Both the position numbers and the translations under genes were made by a program. From DATLRC01 sp035478435 (GTDB lineage Bacteria; Patescibacteriota; Saccharimonadia; Saccharimonadales; UBA4665), in NCBI GenBank assembly GCA_035478435.1, contig DATIJT010000009.1, forward strand, positions 186,001 through 250,000: DNA of 64,000 nucleotides, given 5' to 3'. This document shows positions 52,347 to 61,062 of the stretch, one piece after another; position 1 is the stretch's first letter; every line of letters starts with the position of its first letter. Below the pieces are notes generated by a model, which was given only the letters and a program-made list of their open reading frames with translations, made no database searches and had not been told where the DNA came from.

Positions 52347-53770
52347 GCTAGAACCTCTTCGGCGGCTTTGGCTAACTCAAGCAGCGCCCGGTCCCGACCC
52401 TGTGGCGCCATCAATTGCAACCCGATGGGCAGACTGCCTTTCGGCTGCGGGATGGGCAGGCTGATGGCTGGAGTGCCGGTTAAGTTAGAAGCCACGGTCA
52501 TCACGTCAGCCAAGTACATTTGCAGCGGGTCATTGGCGTTCTGACCGATTTTAAAGGCCGTCGTTGGCGCGACCGGGCCGAGTAAGAAATCAACCTGCTT
52601 AAAAGCGGTTTCAAATTCTTTGATCAACTTGGTCCGGACGGTTTGCGCCTTTTTGTAATAAGCATCGTAATAACCGCTGCTTAAAACGTAGGTGCCGATC
52701 ATGATCCGGCGCTTGGCTTCTTTGCCAAAGCCGTGCCCACGCGACTTAGTGTAGCTTTCGTCCAGGTTTTTAGCTGCTTTGTGGCTGTAGCCAAAGCGCT
52801 GGCCATCGTAACGGGCCAGGTTGCTACTGACTTCAGCCGGGCAAATGATGTAATAAACGGCGAGTGCCACCGGCGAACTTGGTAGGCTGACTTCTTTTAT
52901 TTCGGCGCCGGCTTGTTTCAGCTTTTGGGCGGCCGCTTCAACAGCAGTTTTAACCGCCGGCTCCAAGCCTTCGGACATGTACTCTTTGATGATGCCGACT
53001 TTTTTGCCCCTAAGTTCAGAAGTTAAATTATTATAGCTAGTTTCGCGCTCAATTGTGGTAGCATCTAATTCATCTTTGCCGGCCATAACGTCTAAAACAA
53101 GAGCGGCATCGTCAACCGTGCGTGTTAGTGGCCCAATTACATCGGCGCTGCTGGTCATCGCCACCACGCCGCTGCGGCTGACTAAGCCGTAGGTCGGTTT
53201 GTAGCCGACACAGCCGCTAAAGCTGGCCGGCTGGCGGATGGAACCGCCGGTATCGGTCCCCAGCGCGAAAGGCACCATGTTAAGCACTACAGCCGCCGCG
53301 GAACCGCCGGATGAACCTCCAGGCACACGGGTTTTATCGTGCGGGTTTTTGGTTACAAAAAAATCGCTGTTTTCAGTCGAGGCGCCGTGGGCAAAAGCGT
53401 CAAGGTTAGCTTTAGCGACGCAGATCGCGCCCTCACGCTCCAGAAGTTCAATGGCGGTCGCCTGGTAAGGAGCTTCAAAGCCCTTTAGAATATTGCTGGC
53501 CGCGGTAGTTTCGGCCCCGAACACCAGAAAATTATCTTTAGCTATAAACGGTACGCCCGCTAGGCGGCCAACTTTTTGGCCTTGGCTGATGGCAGAATCA
53601 ATTTCTTTGGCCCGTTGCCGCGCCCGCTCAGAGGTGACGGCAATGATAGCGTCGTATTCTTTCTTAGACTCAATGTTTTTTAGGGCTTGCTCAACCAAAT
53701 CAACAGCTTTGAGCTGGCCCTTTTGGACTTTTTGGGCGAGTTCGGCAATCGGCAACCAGAAACTCACCAT
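52343..53770 (-). CDS. gatA: Aspartyl/glutamyl-tRNA amidotransferase subunit A
   Basis: 475 residues, amidase-signature enzyme that makes ammonia from Gln. The catalytic Ser-Ser-Lys triad is visible: Lys in PFIAKDNFLV (about 77), cis-Ser in GGSSGGSAAAVV (about 152) and the nucleophile Ser in GTDTGGSIRQPASF (about 176). Two hydrophobic stretches near the C-terminus belong to the fold. gatC lies 140 bp upstream behind a palindrome, so gatA may have its own transcript. Confidence 0.97.
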   Translation of the reverse strand: MVSFWLPIAELAQKVQKGQLKAVDLVEQALKNIESKKEYDAIIAVTSERARQRAKEIDSAISQGQKVGRLAGVPFIAKDNFLVFGAETTAASNILKGFEAPYQATAIELLEREGAICVAKANLDAFAHGASTENSDFFVTKNPHDKTRVPGGSSGGSAAAVVLNMVPFALGTDTGGSIRQPASFSGCVGYKPTYGLVSRSGVVAMTSSADVIGPLTRTVDDAALVLDVMAGKDELDATTIERETSYNNLTSELRGKKVGIIKEYMSEGLEPAVKTAVEAAAQKLKQAGAEIKEVSLPSSPVALAVYYIICPAEVSSNLARYDGQRFGYSHKAAKNLDESYTKSRGHGFGKEAKRRIMIGTYVLSSGYYDAYYKKAQTVRTKLIKEFETAFKQVDFLLGPVAPTTAFKIGQNANDPLQMYLADVMTVASNLTGTPAISLPIPQPKGSLPIGLQLMAPQGRDRALLELAKAAEEVLA

Positions 53771-53785
53771 AAAATCCCTGATTCA

Positions 53786-53905
53786 CAATTAGCAAATAGC
53801 GGTTGGCGATGAATGATCGATGAGCAATTAGCAATTTTTGAGCTCCATGGTTCACGGCTAATCGCAAATTCATGGCCCCTTGCTAATTGCCAACGGCTAA
53901 TCTTT
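53786..53905. repeat. Imperfect nested inverted repeat between gatC and gatA
   Basis: Left half contains AATTAGCAAATAGCGGTTGGCG; right half contains the imperfect complement TTGCTAATTGCCAACGGCTAAT. Composed of AATTAGC-type units like the other palindromic segments. Confidence 0.6.
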
Positions 53906-53909
53906 GGTT

Positions 53910-54203
53910 TCACCCGATCATCCTTTTAACTTTAAGCTGGTTAGCTTCGACAGTGGGAACATTTTTTAATAGGTCGAGCGGTTTGTAGCCATATTCTTTG
54001 ACTTCATCTTTACGCGTCACGTTTGTCAGGCCGGTTACTTGGTTGGTAGGCTTTAGCCCTTTGACATCAACTTTCTGAAGCTGCTCGACGTACTGCAATA
54101 TTTCTGACAGCTCGGTGATGTATTCTTCAATTTCGGCATCAGTCAGGTCCAGCCGCGCCAGTTTAGCCAATTTTAATATATCGCTCCGTGTCAGTTTCGC
54201 CAT
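53910..54203 (-). CDS. gatC: Aspartyl/glutamyl-tRNA amidotransferase subunit C
   Basis: 97 residues from ATG 54203 (MAKLTRSDILKLAKLARL); a GTG at 54224 would add 7 residues within the promoter. GatC is the small clamp subunit of GatCAB; the helical start and the GYKPLDLLKNVP tail are typical. A TGCTATACT extended -10 ends 8 nt before the ATG, predicting a near-leaderless mRNA. Confidence 0.94.
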   Translation of the reverse strand: MAKLTRSDILKLAKLARLDLTDAEIEEYITELSEILQYVEQLQKVDVKGLKPTNQVTGLTNVTRKDEVKEYGYKPLDLLKNVPTVEANQLKVKRMIG

Positions 54204-54211
54204 TACCCAAA

Positions 54212-54220
54212 AGTATAGCA
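54212..54220 (-). promoter_or_regulatory. Extended -10 box of gatC (TGCTATACT)
   Basis: Ends 8 nt before the ATG at 54203. Confidence 0.55.
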
Positions 54221-54275
54221 CCACCGAATATAAACTACCTAGTGTATGAAGATTTATTAAATTTAATGGGAGTAA

Positions 54276-56240
54276 TTATAACTTTTTCTTAATGTCGGCA
54301 ATGATGTCCCGGAGCTCGGCGGCGGTTTCGAACTGGAGGTTGGCGGCGGCTAGGTCCATTTGGGCAGTTAAATCTTTGATGAGGGAGCCGTATTCGTCTT
54401 TAGGAATTTTCTTGAGGTCCAGTTTGGCGCGCTTGGCTTCTTCCGGCAAGTCCGGCCGCATGCCCTTTTCGACCGCCCGCTTAATGCCGGTGGGCGTAAT
54501 ACCATGCTCGCGGTTATAGGCTTCTTGGATTTTGCGGCGGCGGGTAGTTTCATCTATGGTGCGCTGCATACTGCTGGTAACGTGGTCGGCATACATCACC
54601 ACGTGGCCTTGTTCGTGGCGGGCGGCCCGGCCAACGGTCTGGATTAGCGCTTGTTCGCTGCGCAAAAAGCCTTCTTTGTCGGCGTCCAAAATGGCGACTA
54701 ACGAGACTTCCGGTAGATCCAAGCCTTCACGTAATAAGTTAATGCCGACCAGCACGTCGTAAACCCCAAGCCGAAGGTCTCGCAAAATGTCGGTTCGCTC
54801 CAGAGTATCAATATCGCTGTGCAGATATGCCACTTTGATGTTGATTTCCTGCAAATATTCGGCCAGGTCTTCGCTCATACGCTTGGTAAGGGTGGTTACC
54901 AGTACCCGCTGGTGTTTGTCGGTGGTGGCTTTGATTTCATTTATCAGGTCGTCTATTTGCCCTTCAATTGGCCGGACTTCGATGGGCGGATCGAGCAAGC
55001 CCGTCGGTCGAATAACTTGCTGGGCCGGCTCGGGGCTGCGGCTTAGTTCATATTCAGCGGGTGTGGCGCTGACATACACAACCTGGTTGAGGTGACGTTC
55101 AAACTCGGTGAAAGTTAGCGGCCGGTTATCGAGCGCGCTGGGCAAACGGAAACCGTAGTCTACCAGCACTTCCTTGCGGGCCCGGTCGCCGTTGTACATG
55201 CCGCGGACTTGGGGGATAGTCATGTGCGATTCGTCGATGAACATTAGGTAATCATCCGGGAAATAATCTAGCAGGGTTGCCGGTTGCTCCCCGGGCTCGC
55301 GGTTAGTTAAGTAGCGGCTGTAGTTTTCGATGCCCTTAACAAATCCTGTTTCTTCCAGCATTTCCAGGTCAAAGCGGGTACGTTGCTCTAGCCGCTGGGC
55401 TTCCAGCAGCTTGCCTTCTTTCTTGAACTGGCTGAGCCGCTGGCCAAGTTCATTTTCAATCTGCCCTAACGCCACCTTTAACTTTTCAAATGGCGTGACA
55501 TAGTGCGAGCCGGGGAATATTTGTAACTGGTCCAGGTTTTTCAAAATTTCGCCGGTTAGCGGATCGATCTGGGTAATGCGGTCGATTTCGTCGCCGAAAA
55601 ATTCTAGGCGGTAGGCTAACTCCTCGCCGGCCGGGTAAACATCTACCACGTCGCCGCGGACGCGGAAGGTGCTGCGGTGGAAATCCAGGTCATTGCGTTG
55701 GTACTGGATGTCAGTGAGGTGGCGCAAAAGCTTGTCGCGTTTTTTCAGCTCACCTTTTTTGATTGAAACCGACAGGCTATTGTAGTCTTCTACTGAGCCA
55801 ATGCCGTATATACAGCTGACGCTAGCGACTATAATCACGTCTTTGCGGGTCAACAGCGAATCGGTGGCGGCATGGCGCAGCCGGTCAATTTCTTCATTGA
55901 TTTGGCTGTCTTTTTCAATATAGGTGTCGCTTCTAGGAATATAAGCTTCCGGCTGGTAATAATCGAAGTAACTCACAAAATAGTGAACAGCATTGTCCGG
56001 GAAAAAGTTTTTGAATTCAGTGTAAAGTTGAGCGGCTAAAGTTTTATTGTGACTCAACACCAGCGTCGGTTTTTGGATGTTTTGGATGACGTTGGCCATC
56101 GTAAACGTCTTGCCCGAACCAGTTACACCCAGTAAAGTTTGATGATGTAAATTGTCCCTTACACCTTTAGTCAATTGGGCAATCGCCCCCGGCTGGTCGC
56201 CGGTGGGCTTATAATCGCTCTTGAGCTGAAATTTACTCAC
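54276..56240 (-). CDS. uvrB: UvrABC system protein B
   Basis: 654 residues, damage-verifying helicase of nucleotide excision repair. Walker A is GVTGSGKT (about 39-46); the beta-hairpin region YFVSYFDYYQPEAYIP follows; helicase motifs DESHM, TTLTKRMSEDL and QTVGRAARH are clear. The C-terminal UVR domain (QMDLAAANLQFETAAELRD) contacts UvrC. Start is GTG at 56240, 6 nt after a TGCTACAAT box, so the transcript is predicted leaderless. Confidence 0.97.
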   Translation of the reverse strand: MSKFQLKSDYKPTGDQPGAIAQLTKGVRDNLHHQTLLGVTGSGKTFTMANVIQNIQKPTLVLSHNKTLAAQLYTEFKNFFPDNAVHYFVSYFDYYQPEAYIPRSDTYIEKDSQINEEIDRLRHAATDSLLTRKDVIIVASVSCIYGIGSVEDYNSLSVSIKKGELKKRDKLLRHLTDIQYQRNDLDFHRSTFRVRGDVVDVYPAGEELAYRLEFFGDEIDRITQIDPLTGEILKNLDQLQIFPGSHYVTPFEKLKVALGQIENELGQRLSQFKKEGKLLEAQRLEQRTRFDLEMLEETGFVKGIENYSRYLTNREPGEQPATLLDYFPDDYLMFIDESHMTIPQVRGMYNGDRARKEVLVDYGFRLPSALDNRPLTFTEFERHLNQVVYVSATPAEYELSRSPEPAQQVIRPTGLLDPPIEVRPIEGQIDDLINEIKATTDKHQRVLVTTLTKRMSEDLAEYLQEINIKVAYLHSDIDTLERTDILRDLRLGVYDVLVGINLLREGLDLPEVSLVAILDADKEGFLRSEQALIQTVGRAARHEQGHVVMYADHVTSSMQRTIDETTRRRKIQEAYNREHGITPTGIKRAVEKGMRPDLPEEAKRAKLDLKKIPKDEYGSLIKDLTAQMDLAAANLQFETAAELRDIIADIKKKL

Positions 56241-56246
56241 CTACCA

Positions 56247-56255
56247 ATTGTAGCA
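56247..56255 (-). promoter_or_regulatory. Extended -10 box of uvrB (TGCTACAAT)
   Basis: Ends 6 nt before the GTG start. Confidence 0.6.
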
Positions 56256-56276
56256 AGATATTCGTCGGCCTAAGGC

Positions 56277-57491
56277 CTATAAGCACGTCTGAGGCAAATC
56301 AGAACTGGAAACCGGTACACCGGTTGTTAGGAAGACCCAGTCCATTTCATTCCTTATGGTACCGCCATTGGCGGCTAGGGTTTCGTAGGCGTCAATCCGG
56401 GGGTCGGCCAGGCGGGCAACAATGCTAAGCGCGCCATCAATTACGCTGCCGCCAGCTGGAGGCATCACCGTGGGCGTATCCACGGTCACTAAGGAATTAG
56501 GTCCCCCATCATCCACCAGCCCCTCCACCATAGACGTCAAGCCACTAGTGTCAGGCACAGTCACGGGGTAAGTCGTGCCAATAGTTGGCAGTAGGCCCGA
56601 GGTAATTGGATCGTATAGACTTGGCACAAAGCTGCCAGGGTCAGGGATGGTTGGTAGTGGCGTAGTGCCGATTACAGGGTCGGTTAAGTAGGTGTGGGTA
56701 GTGGTGCTGGTGTCAGTCGCAGAGACTAGGTTACAGCCACCGCCGCCATTACTGGTAGCTGGCCAACGGTAAACTTGCTGGATGCCAGCTATGTCGTCGT
56801 AGTTAGGGTCGGCGGGACAATTATCCGCGCTAGGACATGTAGCATAGCTCATGACCGGGCCAACGCATTTATTGTCACAGGGGTGGGCAAGCCCAAGAAC
56901 ATGGCCGAATTCGTGGACGGCCTCATTAAGCCAAAATTGGGCGTGGGCGTCGTTATTTGGCTGGTCAATATTCACTTCTATCTGCCCCGAACCCGGCTGA
57001 CAGTACTTACTGCTATCTACTGAACAACCGCCCAATCCCACAATCCCACGTTGTCCGCTACCCATATGGACAGCGTAAATTCTAATATCCGTTTTAGAGG
57101 TACAGCCGCTCACGGCAAGCTTGACTTGAAGCCCGGGCGTCGTGCTCCAGATGTGGGCGCCAGAGTTAACATTTTTCTGGTAGTCGGCCGGCAACGGATA
57201 GCCTTGCATTTTCCCATATGATGTCTCAATTGTACGTTCACTGGTTGGGAAACAATAAGTTAGCGAGGTGACGTTGCGCCAGCCATTTTTAAAATCCATG
57301 AGCTTACAGTCGTAGGGGCCACCGTCTGGCCGGCAGCGGGCGGTATCGGCCAACGCTGGTTGGATAGAACCCAGCAACAGCATGATGGTGGCCACTAGGC
57401 TTAAACCAAATGTTACCAGCCAACCTTTAGGCGCGCCTTTTTGTTTATATCTTCGGGTAACAGAACTGCGGGCTAGGGTTTTTAAGCTCAT
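56277..57491 (-). CDS. Secreted matrixin-like metalloprotease (copy A)
   Basis: 404 residues from ATG 57491 (MSLKTLARSS); AGGAG lies 9 nt upstream, so the ATG at 57500 is not used. Basic N-terminus, signal helix (about 24-44) and a likely signal-peptidase site PALA-DTA. The catalytic domain starts with a CxxDxGxYDC-type Cys pair, and has HEFGHVLGLAHP (HExxHxxGxxH, about 190-200) and a Met-turn PVMSYATC, the marks of metzincins close to matrixins (M10). Then a Pro-rich linker (TDPVIGTTPLPTIPDPG) and a C-terminal domain ending RNEMDWVFLTTGVPVSSSDLPQTCL (quoted pieces: RNEMDWVF, SSSDLPQTC). Nearest to copy D. Confidence 0.9.
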   Translation of the reverse strand: MSLKTLARSSVTRRYKQKGAPKGWLVTFGLSLVATIMLLLGSIQPALADTARCRPDGGPYDCKLMDFKNGWRNVTSLTYCFPTSERTIETSYGKMQGYPLPADYQKNVNSGAHIWSTTPGLQVKLAVSGCTSKTDIRIYAVHMGSGQRGIVGLGGCSVDSSKYCQPGSGQIEVNIDQPNNDAHAQFWLNEAVHEFGHVLGLAHPCDNKCVGPVMSYATCPSADNCPADPNYDDIAGIQQVYRWPATSNGGGGCNLVSATDTSTTTHTYLTDPVIGTTPLPTIPDPGSFVPSLYDPITSGLLPTIGTTYPVTVPDTSGLTSMVEGLVDDGGPNSLVTVDTPTVMPPAGGSVIDGALSIVARLADPRIDAYETLAANGGTIRNEMDWVFLTTGVPVSSSDLPQTCL

Positions 57492-57525
57492 CAAGCACAT
57501 CTCCTAAAAGTTAATTTCCATTTAA

Positions 57526-57615
57526 TATCTAATGGTTAATCTTGCGTGTCTGTAAAATTTCTTACAGTAAATTATGGTTGTTGGTTAAAAAGATGTAGTG
57601 GTATTGACTACAAAT
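57526..57615 (-). promoter_or_regulatory. Shared matrixin promoter module (copy A)
   Basis: Coding strand: TTACAG (57550-57555 complement) - 18 bp - TAGATATTAAAT (57521-57531), about 35 nt before the ATG; upstream an AACCAACAACCA box and a TTGTAGT box. The same module is at 59933-60027 and 62246-62335. Confidence 0.6.
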
Positions 57616-57724
57616 TTGTTATGTGGCTAATCCCCCGCCTAAGTTTCCCGACGGTTACATCAACAATTTATGGCCGTCAATCCTGGCGTTAGACTTATGG
57701 CTCAAATTATAACAAGCGGCTAAT

Positions 57725-58645
57725 TTAAAGCCTGAAATCCCTGAAGGCGGGGATAAGGTTTTCGAGTGTCGATTGCTTGGAACTATTCCCCTCCGTAAGC
57801 GTTTCGGCCTGGGCACTTATCAAGCCCGAGAGAAGCTTTCGCGTCTCTGGGGATTGCCTGTTAAACGTTGCCTTGAACTCAGGATAATGGTCGGGTGATA
57901 GGATATAAATTAATGATTGGTAGACCTGGTTAGCAGTAAGTACAACGGAGGGGGCATTAGGGTCACCTCTAGTTATAGTATCGCTCACACGAGTATGGGG
58001 AGAATAATTTTCTTGCCATAGAATAAACTCCCAACGGCGCTCTAAAACACCATCGCAAGATAACCGCTTAAAGGCCTCCGTGTAGGCGCGGCTAGTTGGG
58101 CTATCTGGGTGGGCGCCAACTTTTTCCCAATAACCTTTCTCCCCCAATAAAGCTTCCGCAATGGCTGTTGCCGGTTCGTTGGGGGTTTTCGGATTAGTTA
58201 TGACCGAGCCGTAAATTTGCAGTTCCCCCTTATCGAAGGTAGCTAGGCGGTCCCCTTGCCCATAGGATTTTCCGATTATTCGAAGGCTGGTTGGCGAAAC
58301 AAGCCGGTTGGCTTCTTCAATCAAATCTTGCAAGGGTTTAATTTTAGCGGCCTCTAGGTTCGCGTCATTAATTATCTTAGATCCTTCTACTTGCGGCGCG
58401 GCTAGGTTGTAGGGCGCTTCTGGCGTCGGGTTGGGCGGAGCGTCTGGCCCAGGGCTGGGGCACTCAGGGGCATAAATAGCCGGGCCTGGACGGTTCCAAA
58501 AGACCGCCGCGCTTACTCCAGCGGCTACAACAAACCCCGCCAAACACAACCCTGCTATCCCGGCAGTTCTCGTCCGGCTTATGCCGCCGGTGGATTCAGG
58601 GTAGGCATCGGCGCTGTGAGAGCCAAGCTCAACAATATCAGGCAT
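57725..58645 (-). CDS. Membrane-anchored partner protein of protease A
   Basis: 306 residues. Acidic N-terminal tail (MPDIVELGS), one membrane helix (about 27-50), then a Pro-rich stalk (PECPSPGPDAPPNPTPEAP) and an outer domain. No zinc motif or other active-site signature. It is homologous to the 60151 protein along the whole outer domain: matching blocks SPTSLRI, LATFDKGEL, GYWEKVG and SRAYTEAFKRLSCDGVL in this protein. Two domain cysteines are conserved. It precedes protease A. Possible inhibitor, anchor or delivery factor of the protease. Confidence 0.72.
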   Translation of the reverse strand: MPDIVELGSHSADAYPESTGGISRTRTAGIAGLCLAGFVVAAGVSAAVFWNRPGPAIYAPECPSPGPDAPPNPTPEAPYNLAAPQVEGSKIINDANLEAAKIKPLQDLIEEANRLVSPTSLRIIGKSYGQGDRLATFDKGELQIYGSVITNPKTPNEPATAIAEALLGEKGYWEKVGAHPDSPTSRAYTEAFKRLSCDGVLERRWEFILWQENYSPHTRVSDTITRGDPNAPSVVLTANQVYQSLIYILSPDHYPEFKATFNRQSPETRKLLSGLISAQAETLTEGNSSKQSTLENLIPAFRDFRL

Positions 58646-58737
58646 TTTAATTCACTAACTATTTAAACTAACTCATTAATACTCATGCAAAAGCACTATA
58701 TTTAGTATACGTCAATATAAAGGGCTTGTCTAGATGC

Positions 58738-59907
58738 TTAGAATAGGTTGTGGCAGGCGGCAGGGTTAGGGGTTCCGTCAGGCAGACCAATTTGCTTATA
58801 TATCCAGTTCATTTCATTGCTAATGGAACCGCCGGTGGCTGATAGCGTCGCGTTCGCATCTACGGCAGGATCCGCTAAACGGGTAAAGGTAGCCAAAGCA
58901 TCATCAATACTTACGTCCGTGTCCATCGGCCCCGCTTCTACTGGCATCAGATTAGCGTATACCATATCTGGGGCTGCCAAAACCGCCAATTCGTCAATAG
59001 TACCGACTGTCGGCAAAGAGGTTATGGATTCGGTACTGGGTACAGTTATGCTGTTTGGGTCGGGAACGGTTGGTAGAGGCGTGGTAGCAATCAGCGGGTC
59101 GGTGAGATAAGTCTGGCTGCTGGTGCTGGAAGTCGTGTCGGTTGTCGGCGCCAGGTTGCAGCCACCGCCACTGCCCGACCTCCAACTGTAGACCACCCCA
59201 ATACCAACTTTATCGTCCTTATTAGGGGTGGCAGGGCAACTTTTATCGTTGCATGTTGCGTAACTCATTATGGGGCCAACACATGTTTTATAACAGGAGG
59301 GGTGATCCAAGCCTAGTACGTGGCCAAACTCATGCACGCCAGCATACAGCCATGTCTTGGTCAATTCTTTAGTATTGGGTACATCGACATTCATAAAAAC
59401 AACCCCTGAGTTAAGCTGGCAGAAGGCTTCATCATCGGTTACACAGCCACCGGCTCCCAGATTATTCACAGCCTTAGGGGTATATCCCTTGTGATAGCCA
59501 TAAATTACAATGTCGGTTTTCGCCGAACAAGCGGCAACGGTTAGTTTAACAGGCGGAATACCATTCCATACATTAGCGGCAGCTTTAATGGCTGGTTGGC
59601 GATCCGCCGACAAAGGAACGGCACTTACCGAACCAGAAGTCGTCTTAATTGTATGGGCGCCCTGCGCGAAACAATAGGTCAAGGAAGCGACATTCCGCCA
59701 GCCTAGATAGTAAGACATAATCTTACACTTATAGGAATCAGTGTTAGGTTCGCAGCCGCTGAGGGCGAAAACCGGTTGGACCATACCTAGGCTTATGGCC
59801 AAAGCGGCAACTAAGCTCAAGCTAGTTGTGGCTAGCCAGGCTTTTGGCTTATTTTTTGGTTTATGCCTATAGCTAATTAAATTGCCGGTTGTGGTTCTTA
59901 AACTCAT
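58738..59907 (-). CDS. Secreted matrixin-like metalloprotease (copy B)
   Basis: 389 residues. AGGAG lies 7 nt before the ATG (MSLRTTTG). Signal helix about 22-45, likely cleavage after VFA before LSGCEP. Metzincin core HEFGHVLGLDHP and Met-turn PIMSYATC; two Cys between (CYKTCVG) as in the other copies. The Pro-rich linker repeats YLTDPLIATTPLPTVPDP. C-terminal domain ends RLADPAVDAN... GLPDGTPNPAACHNLF. More diverged from copy A than D is. Confidence 0.88.
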   Translation of the reverse strand: MSLRTTTGNLISYRHKPKNKPKAWLATTSLSLVAALAISLGMVQPVFALSGCEPNTDSYKCKIMSYYLGWRNVASLTYCFAQGAHTIKTTSGSVSAVPLSADRQPAIKAAANVWNGIPPVKLTVAACSAKTDIVIYGYHKGYTPKAVNNLGAGGCVTDDEAFCQLNSGVVFMNVDVPNTKELTKTWLYAGVHEFGHVLGLDHPSCYKTCVGPIMSYATCNDKSCPATPNKDDKVGIGVVYSWRSGSGGGCNLAPTTDTTSSTSSQTYLTDPLIATTPLPTVPDPNSITVPSTESITSLPTVGTIDELAVLAAPDMVYANLMPVEAGPMDTDVSIDDALATFTRLADPAVDANATLSATGGSISNEMNWIYKQIGLPDGTPNPAACHNLF

Positions 59908-59932
59908 TACTACTCTCCTGGAAATTAATTAG

Positions 59933-60027
59933 GATTTAATATCTACATGTTGTTTCTAGATGTCTGTAAGATTTTTTACAATAAGTTGTGGTTGTTGGTT
60001 AAAAATTTGGGGTGGAATTTACTACAA
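59933..60027 (-). promoter_or_regulatory. Shared matrixin promoter module (copy B)
   Basis: TTACAG - 18 bp - TAGATATTAAAT with the first hexamer at 59964-59969 and TAGATA at 59940-59945, 33 nt before the ATG; AACCAACAACCACAA box upstream. Confidence 0.6.
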
Positions 60028-60150
60028 CAGTTCTACTTCTTTCTTATGCGGCAAAAAACTTAGTTTTGGCTTAAAAGCCCGCGTACCAGAACCTAGCTTT
60101 TTAAAGTTCATATCACGCTTATCTATATAAGAGCCTCTGTGACAACCCTA

Positions 60151-60984
60151 CTAGGGCTGGAATTCTGAGAGCCCCGGTAGGAGGCTGGCTAAAGCCGCCT
60201 GGTTAGCCCCAGTATCCGTCATAAGTGTCGCTGCCGCGCTACTTACCAAGTTGTCGAATAGCCGCCGGTTTGATTGCTGTCTGATATTAGCTTTAAGCGC
60301 GGATGGAAAATAGCGCGCTTCTGTCAGTACCGCGGCGTAGATACCCTCAGCAGAACACCCAATATCCTGATCCATACGTATATTAGTGTAAGCCCCCAGC
60401 CCTACAATACCTGCCCATTTCAAATCTAAAGTCCCACCACAAGATAAGCGCCCGAAAGCTTCCATGAAGGCCCGGCTAGCCTTGGAATTGCGCTTGGTTG
60501 CTACGTTTTCCCAATAAGATTTGCGCATTAAGCCTTCAAAGGCTAAAACTTCAGCTTCATTGCTAAACCTAGGGCTAGTTAGCGTAGGGCTGGCTTGTGT
60601 AAGATTACCCGTCTTATCAAAACTAAAAGTCGCCCTCTCTTCATAGCCTCCAAGCGGCGGTTTGAATATCGTAACACTGGTAGCGGAAACAAACCGGCCA
60701 ACCTGCCCCGCCATATCATTCAGCCGGCTGAGTTCGGCCGGGTCTATTGGGACTTCGCTGACTACTTCGCTTGGCCCCGCGTGTTGCGCGCTTAAGGCAA
60801 ACGGGGGGGCCGTATCGGGACTGGGCGTACATTCAATCTTAGGAGCGACACTAACATGAGGAGTGTCCCTGCGCATCCCGAAATGAACCGCCGTGGCTAC
60901 AGCTACCACAGCTGCCCCAATTTCTAGCAGTTTTATTGTCTTATTTCCAGTCGTTTCTCGGCCTAGTGCAGCTATATCAGACAT
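60151..60984 (-). CDS. Membrane-anchored partner protein of protease B
   Basis: 277 residues. MSDIAALGR start, one membrane helix (about 17-37), short Pro/Ser stalk (ECTPSPDTAPP), then an outer domain homologous to the 57725 protein (blocks VSATSVTIF, RATFSFDKTGN, SYWENVATK, SRAFMEAFGRLSCGGTL). Two cysteines (RLSCGG and DIGCSAEG) may be bonded. Precedes protease B. Same inferred roles: anchor, inhibitor or chaperone of a secreted protease. Confidence 0.72.
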   Translation of the reverse strand: MSDIAALGRETTGNKTIKLLEIGAAVVAVATAVHFGMRRDTPHVSVAPKIECTPSPDTAPPFALSAQHAGPSEVVSEVPIDPAELSRLNDMAGQVGRFVSATSVTIFKPPLGGYEERATFSFDKTGNLTQASPTLTSPRFSNEAEVLAFEGLMRKSYWENVATKRNSKASRAFMEAFGRLSCGGTLDLKWAGIVGLGAYTNIRMDQDIGCSAEGIYAAVLTEARYFPSALKANIRQQSNRRLFDNLVSSAAATLMTDTGANQAALASLLPGLSEFQP

Positions 60985-61062
60985 GACATTTTATTGAATT
61001 AGCTTAACTCTATATCGTTTTAACAGATATTTTACTTATAATAACACAGTGTCACCTAGATA

